64,000 nt of DNA from Plotosus lineatus (Eukaryota > Chordata > Actinopteri > Siluriformes > Plotosidae). Location of the stretch: contig CM045733.1 of assembly GCA_024760905.1 (NCBI GenBank), positions 14,267,501-14,331,500 of the forward strand, written 5' to 3'. Shown in pieces: positions 33,640-45,009 of the stretch. A model generated the notes under the pieces. It was given only the letters and a program-made list of their open reading frames with translations, did not search any database and was not told the DNA's origin. Within the stretch, counting starts at the first letter, position 1, and each line of letters starts with the position of its first letter. The translations under genes and the position numbers were made by a program.

Positions 33640-35117
33640 TTGGTTCCTGCTCTCCATCACAGGAAAAATCCATGCTCAGGTGCTCCTAAACAGATTAGTA
33701 CCTATCATTGTTGAAGATCACCTCCTCGAAACCCAGTGCAGCTTCAGAGCCAACAGAGGCACCACAGACATGGTGTTCGTCCTAAAGCAGCTACAAGAGA
33801 AGTGTCAGGAGTTGAACAAAGGACTGTATGTCACGTTTGTGGACACAGTAGGCAGGAAAGGATTGTGGAAGATCATGGATCGCCTTGGCTGTCCCCCAAA
33901 GTTCGTCAGGATGGTCATTCAGCTGCATGAAGACCAACGCGGCCTAGCCAGGCAGTATCACGACCTTTCTGAACCCCTTCCCATTGTCAACAGTGTGAAA
34001 CAGGCTTGTGTCCTGGCACCAACCTTGTTCAGCATCTTCTTCAGCACGATGCTTCAGCAGGCCTTTGAAGACTTTGATGATAAAGACACCGTGTACATCT
34101 GTTACCGTCTCGACGGCAATCTGTTCAACCTCAGGAGACTACAGGCTCACTCAAAGACTCTTGAGCAGCTGTTTCATGAGCTCCTCTTTGCTGATGATGC
34201 ATGCCCTCATTGCTCACAGCGAAAGAGCCCTGCAGTGCTTAAAGTCCTGCTTTTCAGAGGCTGCTCAGCTCTTTGGACTCGAGGTCAGCTTGAAGAAGAT
34301 GAGGGTCCTCCACTAGCTTGCTCTCCGGGATGAACACCGCCCCCTCACATCTTTATTTGCGAGACTGAGTTGAAGACGGTTCACCAGTTCACTTATCTAG
34401 GTTGTACCATCACACCAGATGCCAAGATCAATAGGGAAGTTGGCAACAGACTGGCCAAGGCAAACAGTGCCTTTGGCACACTCCGCAAGCGTAAACATAA
34501 GCATTTGAAGGAAGGCACCAAGGTCAGTGTATACAGAGCTGTAGTAGGGCTCTGAGTTGTGGGTAACCTACCATCTCCACCTTCGACTGCTGGAGCGCTT
34601 CCACCAACGCTCTCTCTGTACTATCCTCAATATCCACTGGAGCGACTACTTTACCAACGTCAAGGTTCTTGAACAGGCAGAGATCACCAGCATCGAGACC
34701 ATGTTGCTCAAGTCGCAGCTGCGCTGGGCAGGGCACATCTCCAGAATGGAGGACCATCGCCTACCTAAGATCGCCCTGTACGTTGAACTTTCCGCTGGCC
34801 ACCGTGACAGAGGGGCACCAAAGAAATGCTACTAGGATTCCCTCAAGAATTCTCTCAGAGCCTATAACATTGATTGCCACCAGTGGTTGACACTTGCTGC
34901 TGACCGACAGGCCTGGTACTACATCATGCACAAGCCCATCTGATCTTTTGAAGACTTTTTCAGGGCAAACATGAAGGACAAACTTTGCAGGAGGAAGAAC
35001 CGAGAAGCAGCAACCAATATACCAGACCAGACTTTGAACTGCAGCCACTGCGGTCGGATTTGTCTGTCCCGCATCGGCCTTGTCAGCCACCAGCGTGCCT
35101 GCAGTCTACATGGATAG
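33640..35117 (+). pseudogene. Non-LTR retrotransposon ORF2 remnant with C-terminal zinc finger
   Basis: Forward-strand reverse transcriptase in shifting frames: SITGKIHAQVLLNRLVP, then CSFRANRGTTDMVFVLKQLQ, motif A remnant YVTFVDT followed directly by GRKGLW (the usual residues after FVD are missing), motif B VKQACVLAPTLFSIFF, motif C LLFADDA, then HQFTYLGCTITPDAKI, LRWAGHISRMEDHRLPK and a C-terminal C2H2-type finger CSHCGRICLSRIGLVSHQRA plus Cys. Stops near 34333, 34553 and 34833. Different family from the copy at 7632-9012. Confidence 0.85.
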
Positions 35118-35309
35118 CCCCCTCTATAAATCTTTGTTTGCAAAGCCAAGCCAAAGCACAGTTAAAAATTCTTTATGATTTAATGTTTCTGGAAGGATAT
35201 AGAAAACTGTTGCTGTCCTTTTAAAATCGGATTCAACTCTACACAGTAAAACAACCTTATTGAAACCTCTTATTGACTCCACAAAGTATTTTACTTGACT
35301 TACAAGTGT

Positions 35310-36129
35310 CTTTTAGAATGAATTTACCATTATACGAGCTTCAATCCCATCCAAATCTGCCCATCCAACGAGCAAAATTTGGGTTGATGAGCTCTGCTGG
35401 GGAAATGGCTTTTTCGGGTTGATTATCCTCGTATTCTTCCGTGTGTATTCCGCCGCACTCCAAGAACACCTTTTCAATTATTTTCTGTGACACCCCCTCT
35501 AGGAAGAAACCCCCCCCACCCCCGCATGCGCCTGATTATAAATAGTGTTTAACTGTACTTAATATTGTTTGCGCGGTGCTTTTTCCCTACACCATAGCGC
35601 GACAATGAGAGTGCCACTGCCACCTACTGTAGTGGATGTGCAATTAAATTTAATTCTAGTACAGTACAGCACAAAAGCATGTTCCCAAGGGTCATATGTC
35701 GTGCCCCCTCCCCCCATCCCGACATTACATCTTGCCCCCCAAGGGGTGCACGCACAAAATTCTCCTCCTCCTCTGTTACGCAACACTTCATGCCTGCCCA
35801 CGTGACATCTTCGCTGCAGTCGATGATTGGAAGGGTTAGTTGACTTATTGTTTATTCTTGTTTTATTATTATTTATTATTAATTATTATTAAAGTCAATG
35901 TACATGTATTATTATTATGAAATATGTATTGTTTTTACAAGTTTATCTTTAATATGTTAGGTCAAATTTACATGTTTGTGGCAGGTTATATGAGATTGAG
36001 AGTGGGTTGGAACAGATTAATTGGTTTTCGGTTCTTTCTTATGGGAATAATTGCTTTATATATAACAAACTTTTCAGCTAATGAGCTTTCCCTTGGAACA
36101 AATTAAATTCGTAAGTCAAGGAACCACGG
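35310..36129. mobile_element. Tigger-like non-autonomous element (uninterrupted relative of 7340-9239)
   Basis: Shares long segments with the split element at 7340-9239, including CGAGCTTCAATCCCA, TTTTCAATTATTTTCTGTGA, TAATTATTATTAA and TCTTTCTTATGGGAATAA. The right end reads (reverse complement) CCGTGGTTCCTTGACTTACG next to TA. The left end is eroded. It has an extra CG-rich insert at ~35500-35840. Confidence 0.65.
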
Positions 36130-36552
36130 TACGTTATTCTTTTTTTTTTTTTTTTTTATGTTTTTGGCATTTACTTCTTTGTTAGCAGCATTACAGAAAC
36201 AAAGTTTTTATCAGATTTCTTTTCTTTTTGTTTTTTGAGTTGGCCGAGTTGGGCATTTTTTTCCTTCTACATTAAGGTTATGATCTTTGCTTCATGCTCC
36301 AGGCAGCAACCTGATACAGAAAGCCATAGCTTGTAAAATTAGTTGGAATGTTTTATCAAGAGTTCTATTTATAGTTTCTTTGTCAGAAAACATTCACGTT
36401 TTGAAATTAAAAAGTTTTCACCAATTAATTTAGAGATTGAGGGTTGACATACGGACAGATCACAGGGAGACTAGCCAATCCTGAGCATCTGTGATCTAAT
36501 GTATAAGCAAAAGAAAGTGTTACAATGCCCTGTGATGAAGCAAAAGCAGGAG

Positions 36553-36860
36553 TCATTCATTTTCTGAACCACTTCATCCTAATTAGGGTCACAGGGAGGC
36601 TGGCACCCATCTCAGCAAGGGAAGAATACACCCAGAACAGCTCGCCAGGCCATCGCAGGGCATAAACACGCTGACTGCTATGCAGCCTACTTTTGACAAA
36701 ACTCAGCAATGGTTCTTTTACCTGAATCTTACCAGAGACAGTGAGAGACATGGCCAGACTTTGATAACCCAGTTAGTTACACTGTGGGGACAGTGACAAC
36801 CTGTTGATAGAGGGGCTTGAATCCCCCCCAACCTTGGGATCAGTGAGCCAGCACCTTACC
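36553..36860 (-). mobile_element. SINE-A copy, tail T1, head truncated
   Basis: Reverse orientation; T1 tail CATTTTCTGAACCACTTC, body CCAGACTTTGATAACCC; the end of the head is missing after CCAGCACCTTACC. Confidence 0.85.
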
Positions 36861-37730
36861 AGAAACCAATAATAAACAATCTTCCAATAAACACTTAAGG
36901 ACCTCATTTCCCCAGTTCTGGTACTTTCAAATAAATCTCCTCTCTTAAGTACCACTATTCAACCAACAGAGACAATGTTCTTGAACTGATTCCATTCAGG
37001 GGGTTTGTTTGAATCTTGCTGCCAGCTAATGAAACAGTCCTCATGTCCACCAATTCTGAGCAGAACCATTGTAATCAAAAATCAACAGAGGGCAGTACAC
37101 AATACACAAAGGAAATAAACAGCATTAAGATGGTGGATGGAGTTGATTATCGGCAAGCTTTTGTTCTTTAATTGCAGATGTTTGTGTAATTTACGTTGTG
37201 TTCCCCATTGTTGTGCTCTGCTTCCTCTCCAAACGAATGAATTGCCAACTAATGTTGCCAGGTATAATTTTTGGCTCCAGCGAAGAAAGTAATTTTCAGG
37301 TTCTGAATCAATTTATTTTGCTCAGACCCATTACAAGTTTAATGCAGGAATCACAACAGAACCCAGTCTCTGTTGGTGGAAAAGAGTACTGTTGACTTTC
37401 ACACAAAGATATTGATGATTTCCCAAGAAAACAAACCAAAGAACCCATCAGGGTCATTCTGGCAGATTTATTCTGATTCTGTAAATTATATTCCTTCCCT
37501 ATGAAACCATCAGGAACGTTTATTAGCATAATCCAGGCTGTACAGTTGTTATTCTGGTGGGCCACTCAGGGAGTACTCTGCCGTCACTCAACCTTCCCAT
37601 GACCCAGGTAGGATTAACAAATTTCTCAAAAGGATGGATGACAATTATTGAGTTATGTAATGTTTGTGCAGTATATTGATGTACTATATAGTGATACAAG
37701 AGTATACACCCAGCACTATTTATAGCATTC
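36861..37730. other. No gene recognised
   Basis: About 0.9 kb of moderately AT-rich unique-looking sequence in the presumed ccdc136 intron; no exon could be supported. Confidence 0.35.
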
Positions 37731-38119
37731 CAGCTATACTAATCACGGGCAGTGGTGGTCTAGTGGTATAGGGTGCTGGATCGCTGATCCAAAGGTTGGG
37801 GGTTCAAGTCCCACTCTCCACAAGGTTGTCACTGTCTCTCTCCCCCCCCCAGTGCAGCTGACTGGATTATCAAAGGCGGGCCATGTCTCTCACTGTCTAT
37901 GGTGAGAGGCATGTAAAAGAACCATTGCTGACTTTCGTAAAGAGTAGCTGCAAAGTCGTCAGCGTGTTTCTGTCCCTTGCTAAAAAGGGTTGTGACAGGA
38001 AGGGCATCCGACGTAAAAACCTCTGCCAAAACAAACGTGCGAATCAGATGATTCGCTGTGGCGACTCCCGAGTAAAAGGGAAAAAGCCGAAAGGAAGACA
38101 GACAGCTATACTAATCACG
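37731..38119 (+). mobile_element. SINE-A, tail T2, A2 head, 17-bp TSD (best-preserved T2 copy)
   Basis: Forward SINE at 37748-38102, flanked by CAGCTATACTAATCACG (37731-37747 and 38103-38119). A box TGGTCTAGTGG, B box GGTTCAAGTCC, body CATGTCTCTCACTGTCTATG, T2 tail with CAGGAAGGGCATCCGACG, GATTCGCTGTGGCGACTCC and GCCGAAAGGAAG. This is a good reference copy for the family. Confidence 0.96.
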
Positions 38120-38265
38120 TTTTAATCTGAAGGCTAATTAATGTTAACAGAACTTTAGATAACTGAGTGTGAATAGGAACATTATAGGACTAGAAGCCTT
38201 ATGCTAAAATAAAAATCCTCTGAATTCTCGTGGTAAATAAAAAATAGATAGACAGATACACTCAC

Positions 38266-38946
38266 TGTCCGAGTTACGACCACCCATACTTACGACCATG
38301 TCTAGCAGATTCCTATTATGAGTTTACTGTATATATCCGGCAGCACAGCGTCTAAGATAGTTGTGGCAGCACAGCATCCCAGCATCTCACACTCACAGCA
38401 TTCTATCGCTACACTCAGTGACTAGATACCGTCACAGTAACATTTCTTTTACAGTACAATTTTACCATTGTTTACTGTACACCGTTACCATGGCCCCCAT
38501 GAGGAAGTTCGATTCATCAGATGGCGATTCTACCAAGTAAGCAAAGGATGGCACTGTCGTCGGCGATGAAGATGAAAGTGAAAGTGAAATCTCCATCTCT
38601 CCCACGCCATGGTGTCGACAATTTTGATGAACAAGGACCGTATTAAGGAAGCGGTGAAAGCAGCAGCCCCAATTAAGTCAACTATCATCACAAAACGGCG
38701 TGAAGGACCCATTGCAGAGGTGGAAAAGCTGCTATAAACATGGTTGGAAGATAATAGGCAAAGAAATGTGAAAGTGATGTTGTGAGCAGTGCAAAGTAAG
38801 GATACATGTTTATTTCGCATGCTCAAAGAACGTGCAGGTGAAGAATACGCTTCACATGAATTCATAGCGAGTGCTGGGTGGGTTCGGTTTCGTCGTGTTA
38901 AATATCCGATTTACGACTGGTTGGTCAGAACCAATCTAGGTCTTAA
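38266..38946 (+). pseudogene. Pogo/Tigger transposase N-terminal remnant
   Basis: A Tigger-like left part (CACTGTCCGAGTTACGACC) leads to a decayed transposase. Reading with stops: NKDRIKEAVKAAAPIKSTII, RREGPIAEVEKLL, then LEDNRQRNVKVM, LFRMLKERAGEEYASHEF and IASAGWVRFRR, the CENP-B-type helix-turn-helix of Tigger elements. The catalytic half is absent; a tetranucleotide repeat begins at 38949. Confidence 0.75.
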
Positions 38947-38948
38947 CT

Positions 38949-39009
38949 CAGTCAGTCAGTCAGTCAGTCAGTCAGACAGACAGACAGACAGACAGTCAGT
39001 CAGTCAGTC

Positions 39010-39065
<56 letters not shown>
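38949..39065. repeat. (CAGT)n/(CAGA)n compound microsatellite
   Basis: About 115 bp alternating between blocks of CAGT and CAGA repeats. Confidence 0.97.
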
Positions 39066-39357
39066 TCTTTTTGCCTGCAACTCAACCAGGTATAAAGTGC
39101 CAGCATTCTAAAGTTCAAACAGTAAAAAAGACAGAAATGATGTATAAATATTTTCTACTGCAGTGTAGAGGCCGCACTGACATTTTGACAAACAATACAT
39201 TATTCCAGACTGATTTAATTAGTCTTTTTTCCTCATACACTATAATAGAGTGCAATACAGTATAATTCCTCATACTGTACAAAAGTCACATGCAAAGAAA
39301 TGCTCCAGTGCAAAGACATTTTCATGAATCATGAACTAAATCTTCCTACTATTAGGG

Positions 39358-39620
39358 CTGTAATGTAGGCTGGTGGTTATCGCAGCCGACACTGGGCGAA
39401 GGCAGGGTACACCCTAAATGGTTTGCTGGATTATCACAGGGCAACACATAACAATTTGGAACAGCCAATTAGCCTAATGTGCATGTCTTTGGACTGTGGG
39501 AGGAAACCAGAGTATCTGGAGAATACCCGTGCAAGCATGCAAGAACAACCCAAACATCGAACCCTGAACTGTCTCGCTGTAAGACAGATGTGCTACCCGC
39601 TACACTACCCATCCGCCCCA
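39358..39620 (-). mobile_element. SINE-D copy, reverse
   Basis: Reverse orientation: GGGTACACCCTAAATGG, AGCCAATTAGCCTAATGTG, TTTGGACTGTGGGAGGAAAC and a partial head at the right. Confidence 0.75.
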
Positions 39621-40012
39621 AATAGTCAGCAATTCTAAAATCTGGTGGATAGAAAACAGCCTGAAATGTAATTTGTGGGTTTATATGCGTTACTGAAGTA
39701 ATTTTGAAGAATATTCCATAGTCTGGAGATTTTGCTTGGCGAATTTGCCTTCTTCATCTTTTTTTTTTTTTGGCATGTAAACCCCACAGACTTCATTTAA
39801 TGTTTTGTTGTTGGGTTTTTTATATACTCAGTGGCCACTTATGGAATTTGCTACTTTATGAATGGAAATACATTTTTCCATCGCATTTCATTTGTTGTTG
39901 CTAAAGTAATTTTTGGAAATGTAATGTATTTTTGTACTGACTCACATAAGAAATGCAGAAGCAAATATTTTTTTTTTCATTTATATATCGCAAAAGTAGA
40001 TGTTAAAATACA

Positions 40013-40070
<58 letters not shown>

Positions 40071-40317
40071 TATGCTGAGAACTTTTCCACAGTGCTACAT
40101 GCATCTGTGCAACAGACTGAGAAAATAATGACATTTACTGTGAGAAAATAATAATGTAATAAGAATATTTTGGACATTTCCATTCATAGACTATACAGTA
40201 ATGGCCAGTACATTTTAAACACCCCACACCTTCCTTCCTAATAGGATTGGGGAACAAAAAAATGAAGCAAAATTGTAGGAATACAAAAGCTGATGTAAAA
40301 GATTATGCATTCATTCA
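39621..40317. repeat. Non-coding spacer with (TA)n 40017-40069
   Basis: AT-rich sequence with a ~53-bp TA run; no gene seen. Confidence 0.6.
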
Positions 40318-40436
40318 TTCATTTTCTGAACTGCTTATTCCTAATTAGGGTTGCGAGGAGGCTGGTGCCCATCTCAGCCGACTATGGGCGAGGGCGGGGT
40401 AAACCCTGGACAGCTCACCAGGCCATCACAGGACCA
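40318..40436 (-). mobile_element. T1-tail fragment
   Basis: Reverse T1 tail only, CATTTTCTGAACTGC to CACCAGGCCATCACAGG; parent element not determinable. Confidence 0.75.
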
Positions 40437-40647
40437 TAAAGATTATAAGTTTTCCCAGACCACTACATCTGCTCAGAATGGTTGTGAAACAATGTGCACA
40501 TCCATAAAAATTCAACAATAGAATGCTGCATGCAACATTCATGCTGCAATAGTCCCGATGATTCACTATTATCTAAACAGCTCTGATTTCTGTGTCCAGA
40601 TGTCAAATTGAAATGAACATAGAGAAAGAAAAGGCAAAGTGCCGTAC

Positions 40648-40713
40648 CTTTCCCTCTTTAGGACAAGAGCTCCGTCCAGCAGCACCATATCAGCGCCATT
40701 ATTACAACCATTC
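40648..40713 (-). other. Candidate 66-bp exon of unknown gene (ambiguous strand)
   Basis: On the minus strand an acceptor-like CCATACCCTTCATAG and a donor AAAG|GTACGG frame 66 bp with one open frame (NGCNNGADMVLLDGALVLKR), phase 2 at both ends. This does not match the phase 0 expected between the known ccdc136 exons. The plus strand also has a strong acceptor (CCTTTCCCTCTTTAG, ending 40661) and an open frame starting DKSSVQQHHISAI that ends at a TGA near 40763. I recognise neither peptide; either or both may be chance. Confidence 0.15.
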
Positions 40714-40976
40714 CTATGAAGGGTATGGAGAGAACAGGGGACTCAGATGGAGGACAGGAGTTCTGAGAGGGGAAAACACAAAAGATCGCAGGGACAGATG
40801 AGGGGACAGAGAGGGGATGGATGAGGTGGTGAGAGAAAAAAACGATGTGAGAGACGGCATGCAGGATATATAACAACAAAAAAATCCAGTATGAATGTGA
40901 TGTTTTACAACAGATACAAAATATATATAAACATAATGTGTGCAGAGAAAGGGGATGAGAAGATGGATAAAACAGA

Positions 40977-41006
40977 CAGATAGGTATAGATAAATAGGTA
41001 CATGGT

Positions 41007-41089
<83 letters not shown>

Positions 41090-41184
41090 CCAAACGCCAT
41101 AAATATAGATAGTCACATGGACATATAGATAGATTTTACAGACAGGCAAACAGATAGCCAGTCAAAGACCAGAAATATAGTCAC

Positions 41185-41245
<61 letters not shown>

Positions 41246-41336
41246 AACAAGCCACAGGTCATAAGTATATATAGTCACACAGACACAGACAACAGACAGA
41301 CAGATTACCAAAGGCCATAAATATAGTCACATAGAC

Positions 41337-41429
<93 letters not shown>

Positions 41430-41536
41430 GACAAGCCACAGGCCATAAGTATATATAGTCACATAGACACAGACAACAGACAGACAGATTACCAAAGGCC
41501 ATAAATATAGTCACACAGACACAGACAGACAGACAA

Positions 41537-41589
<53 letters not shown>

Positions 41590-41629
41590 CAAGAAAACAA
41601 ATAGCCAGTCAAAGGTTATAAATATAGTC

Positions 41630-41662
<33 letters not shown>

Positions 41663-41752
41663 CAAAGCCACAGGTCATAAGTATATATAGTCACACAGAC
41701 ACAGACAACAGACAGACAGATTACCAAAGGCCATAAATATAGTCACATAGAC

Positions 41753-41809
<57 letters not shown>

Positions 41810-41932
41810 TAGATAGATAGATAGAGACAAGCCACAGGCCATAAGTATATATAGTCACATAGACACAGACAACAGACAGACAGCTTACCAAAGGCCATAA
41901 ATATAGTCACACAGACACAGACAGACAGACAA

Positions 41933-41989
<57 letters not shown>

Positions 41990-42029
41990 CAAGAAAACAA
42001 ATAGCCAGTCAAAGGTTATAAATATAGTC

Positions 42030-42068
<39 letters not shown>

Positions 42069-42316
42069 CAGAAACAAGCCACAGGTCATAAGTATATATA
42101 GTCACACAGACAACAGACAGACAGATTACCAAAGGCCATAAATATAGTCACATAGACACAGACAGACAGACAGACAGACAAGCCACAGGCCATAAGTATA
42201 TATAGTCACATAGACACAGACAACAGACAGACAGATTACCAAAGGCCATAAATATAGTGACACAGACATACATACATACAGACAGACAGACAGACAGACA
42301 GACAGATAGATAGATA
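40977..42316. repeat. GATA/GACA compound array with higher-order units (Bkm-like)
   Basis: 1.3 kb of GATA and GACA tetranucleotides punctuated by a conserved linker (AAGCCACAGGYCATAAGTAT, ...ACCAAAGGCCATAAATATAG) that recurs six times at 41249, 41433, 41665, 41829, 42076 and 42180. Minus-strand open frames reading YLSIYLS or LSVCLSVC are by-products of the repeat. Confidence 0.95.
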
Positions 42317-42365
42317 GGCAGTTTTTAAGAAAACATTAAATTAGTTTGTTGAATTTGATATTTTG

Positions 42366-42367
<2 letters not shown>

Positions 42368-42417
<50 letters not shown>
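42368..42417. repeat. (TG)n microsatellite
   Basis: A ~50-bp TG run directly after the GATA/GACA block. Confidence 0.96.
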
Positions 42418-42420
<3 letters not shown>

Positions 42421-43330
42421 GAGTGCAGTTGAGTGTGTGTTCACATGGTGGTTAAAAGCAACAAAAGGAAGCGATGACAGACCACAGGAAAGGGAGAACA
42501 GAATGAAACACTGCTATTAGAACATGCTAATGATGGGTTAAATTACAAAATGAAGACCTCACACTCAGTCCATTAATCGTCTTTTCAATGTAAAGATCTT
42601 TAAAGATATTTGAAAACACCAAATAACTACAGTCATGTGAAGCACATACGTATATCCTATAAAATGTTTTTTTTAAATAAGTTTAATAAGTGAACAGTTT
42701 GACCTCTTTAAAACAAGTACCTACAGATGATGATGAGATACAAAAATGGCATTTTGTAGATATTTTCCTTATTTAAATAAACAAAAATATATAATTTTCA
42801 CTGAGAAAATAGAACCAGGAGCTCCATATTAGACGCGATTGATTTGAACCTCCTGCAGGTGAAATCTATCTTATTTACACATGACATCTAAGGTCTGATT
42901 TTTTTGTTTGTTTGTTTGTTTGTTTGATTGATTTTGTTTGTTTGTTTGTTTGTTTTCCTTTGATATTGAAATGTATGGTGCGACTAAGCCAAACTCTAAA
43001 AATCTTACTAGGCTTCATAAAAAAGGTTCTGAATACCTGAGTGTGGAAAGGCATTTAAACAGCTCTCTAAAAAAACATCATTCATTCTACTGTAAGGCAG
43101 ATCCTTTTTATGTGGCATTGTTAAGTCATTTCCTGTCAAGGATCCATGAAGTACTATTCTATTTTATTCTAATTTTCACATGACTACCAATTTGTCTAGA
43201 GCCGGCCTCCCTAGCAATTTCAGCATCCGACGGAAAGCATTTCATGTGAAAAGAAGTCTGCAAGAGCCATGCAATTTTATTGCAGTACACGGCCCGCTTT
43301 ACGTTTATTTGTATTTTTCTATTTTACGTT
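42418..43330. repeat. Non-coding spacer with (TTTG)n 42903-42956
   Basis: AT-rich intronic-looking DNA with a TTTG tetranucleotide repeat interrupted once. No exon seen. Confidence 0.6.
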
Positions 43331-43331
43331 T

Positions 43332-43362
<31 letters not shown>

Positions 43363-43806
43363 AAGTCAAATTTTGAGTTTAGCATGCTCGCTGTAGTACG
43401 AGATGTACCTACGTAGTACGCTGACGTAGTACGCTACTTACGCATGACGCTACATCCATTATTTACAAACGACAGACTGAACGTGCCCCTCCTTCTTCCC
43501 AGTTCACTGCGTGTTACCCTTGTGTTAAGATGTTGTCTCTGTGAGCTTTGTGTTTACACTGTTTTGCGGACTTTTGTAACCTTAAGCAAATATGGTTGGT
43601 CAGAAGCGTAAGCCTACTAGTGATAGTGGTGATCAGAAAAAGCGGCAAGCCATCTCGTTAGAAACGAAGATGACTATTATCAAGAAAATCGATGCTGGTG
43701 AAAAACATGAGAATGTTGCACGTTTCTTCCAAATGGCTCCATCGACCATCAAAACCATTTACAAGCAGAAAGATTGCGTCACAGAGAATGTTAAAGGTTA
43801 TATTTG
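43331..43806 (+). pseudogene. Pogo/Tigger-like transposase N-terminus
   Basis: The ATG at 43592 opens MVGQKRKPTSDSGDQKKRQA, then ISLETKMTIIKKIDAGEKHE, VARFFQMAPSTIKTIYKQKD and KGYI, stop at 43807: the CENP-B/pogo N-terminal helix-turn-helix. The rest of a ~500-residue transposase is missing, so this is a deletion derivative. The preceding ~230 bp resemble its own 5' leader (repeated GTAGTACG). A DNA-binding fragment could be produced, but there is no evidence of use. Confidence 0.75.
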
Positions 43807-44237
43807 ATACTGTATTTGATATTTGATAAGTGAATTTGATTAAAATGTATCTATTTCAAATTATTTTGCTTGAATTTAATTTATTTGAAATTAATTTTGA
43901 TATTATTTGAGATATTTGGTATTATTTTACAATGTTATGTTTATAATAATTGATTTGGGGGTGTTTTATGAGACACAGTAATGGTATTTATGGATGTATA
44001 GTACAGTATGAATGTCATGCGTCACTGAAACATACAGTAACAACTTACGTTTTTTTTTCATCTTGTGTTTGGCCGTTCAGCCAAATCTGTATAGGCAACC
44101 GTTTCAACTATTGCTGTGAAAGTGTCTACATCCCACAGACAGCACATCTAATCACAGCACAAATGTAAACAGGAAACGACCATCATATCAACTGGGAATT
44201 TTGCATCAAATTAAATAGTGTTTTGTGAGGCCATATA

Positions 44238-45007
44238 CAGTAGGTCCCCGTTTTTTGCGATGGTTCGGTTCTGGCCCTTCCCGCGAATCAAGAAAATCCA
44301 GTTATTGATGTGGTTTTAAAACCCTATGTTTGATATTACATGCACTAAAATATGCTTCTTAAACACAATCTATAGACAGTCTTACTCGTTAATACAGTAA
44401 TAATGCAGTAAAATGTTGTAATGATGAAGTAAAAACTTTTTAATTTTGTACTGTGATAATATTTATTAATGAATAAAGCGCTTAGGCTCCTTACCAGAAG
44501 CTAGAGAAGATGCAGAGCGTTTGAGTGACATCATAGGGCTTAAATAATCATTAAAAACACACTTGAAAAACATAAATTCAAAAATCAAGCAGTCACGTTG
44601 ATGATATGTGTGCGAAGCAGGAAATAAAAGAGGTGTACACATCATCTGCAACCAATCCACAGGAGGGAGAAATAAAAGCTCTCAGCCATTGGCTAAATTT
44701 GAATCACATGCCCGTTACTTCTGGGTTTGCCACTAATCTGGAAGTATAATAATAATAATGCAGTAAAATGTAGTAATGATTCAGTAAAATTTTTTAATTT
44801 GTACTGTGATAATATTTATGAATAAATAAAGCGCTTTAGGCTCCTTACCAAAAGCGAGAGAAGATGCAGGGTGTTTGAGTGACATCATAGCGCTTAAATA
44901 ATCATTGAAAACACACTAAAAAATTTAATTCGCAATTCAAGCAATCCCGTTGATAACAAGTATGTGGGGGCGCGAGCGCTGAACCGCGAATGGTCAAGGG
45001 CCTACTG
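44238..45007. mobile_element. 770-bp TA-flanked MITE with internal duplication
   Basis: Ends CAGTAGGTCCCCG and (reverse complement) CAGTAGGCCCTTGACC with TA on both sides (44236-44237, 45008-45009). Two ~210-bp direct repeats lie inside (44395-44605 and 44750-44965, both with GGCTCCTTACCA, AGAAGATGCAG, TTTGAGTGACATCATAG). Non-coding. Confidence 0.8.
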
Positions 45008-45009
45008 TA

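Noticed and set aside
37748..37810. tRNA gene candidates (A and B boxes)
   Set aside because: The boxes belong to SINE heads: no intact acceptor stem, the element continues ~290 bp into body and tail, and target duplications flank the whole.
40714..42082. Minus-strand open frames reading YLSIYLS and LSVCLSVC
   Set aside because: They are translations of GATA/GACA repeats and have no non-repeat coding content.
40977..42316. CRISPR-like array of repeats and spacers
   Set aside because: Tetranucleotide satellite with a variable linker in a vertebrate genome; no fixed-length spacers or cas genes.
43592..43807. Host gene derived from a Tigger transposase
   Set aside because: Only a 71-residue DNA-binding part exists, no conserved second domain or splice partner is visible, and TE debris surrounds it; a plain remnant is simpler.
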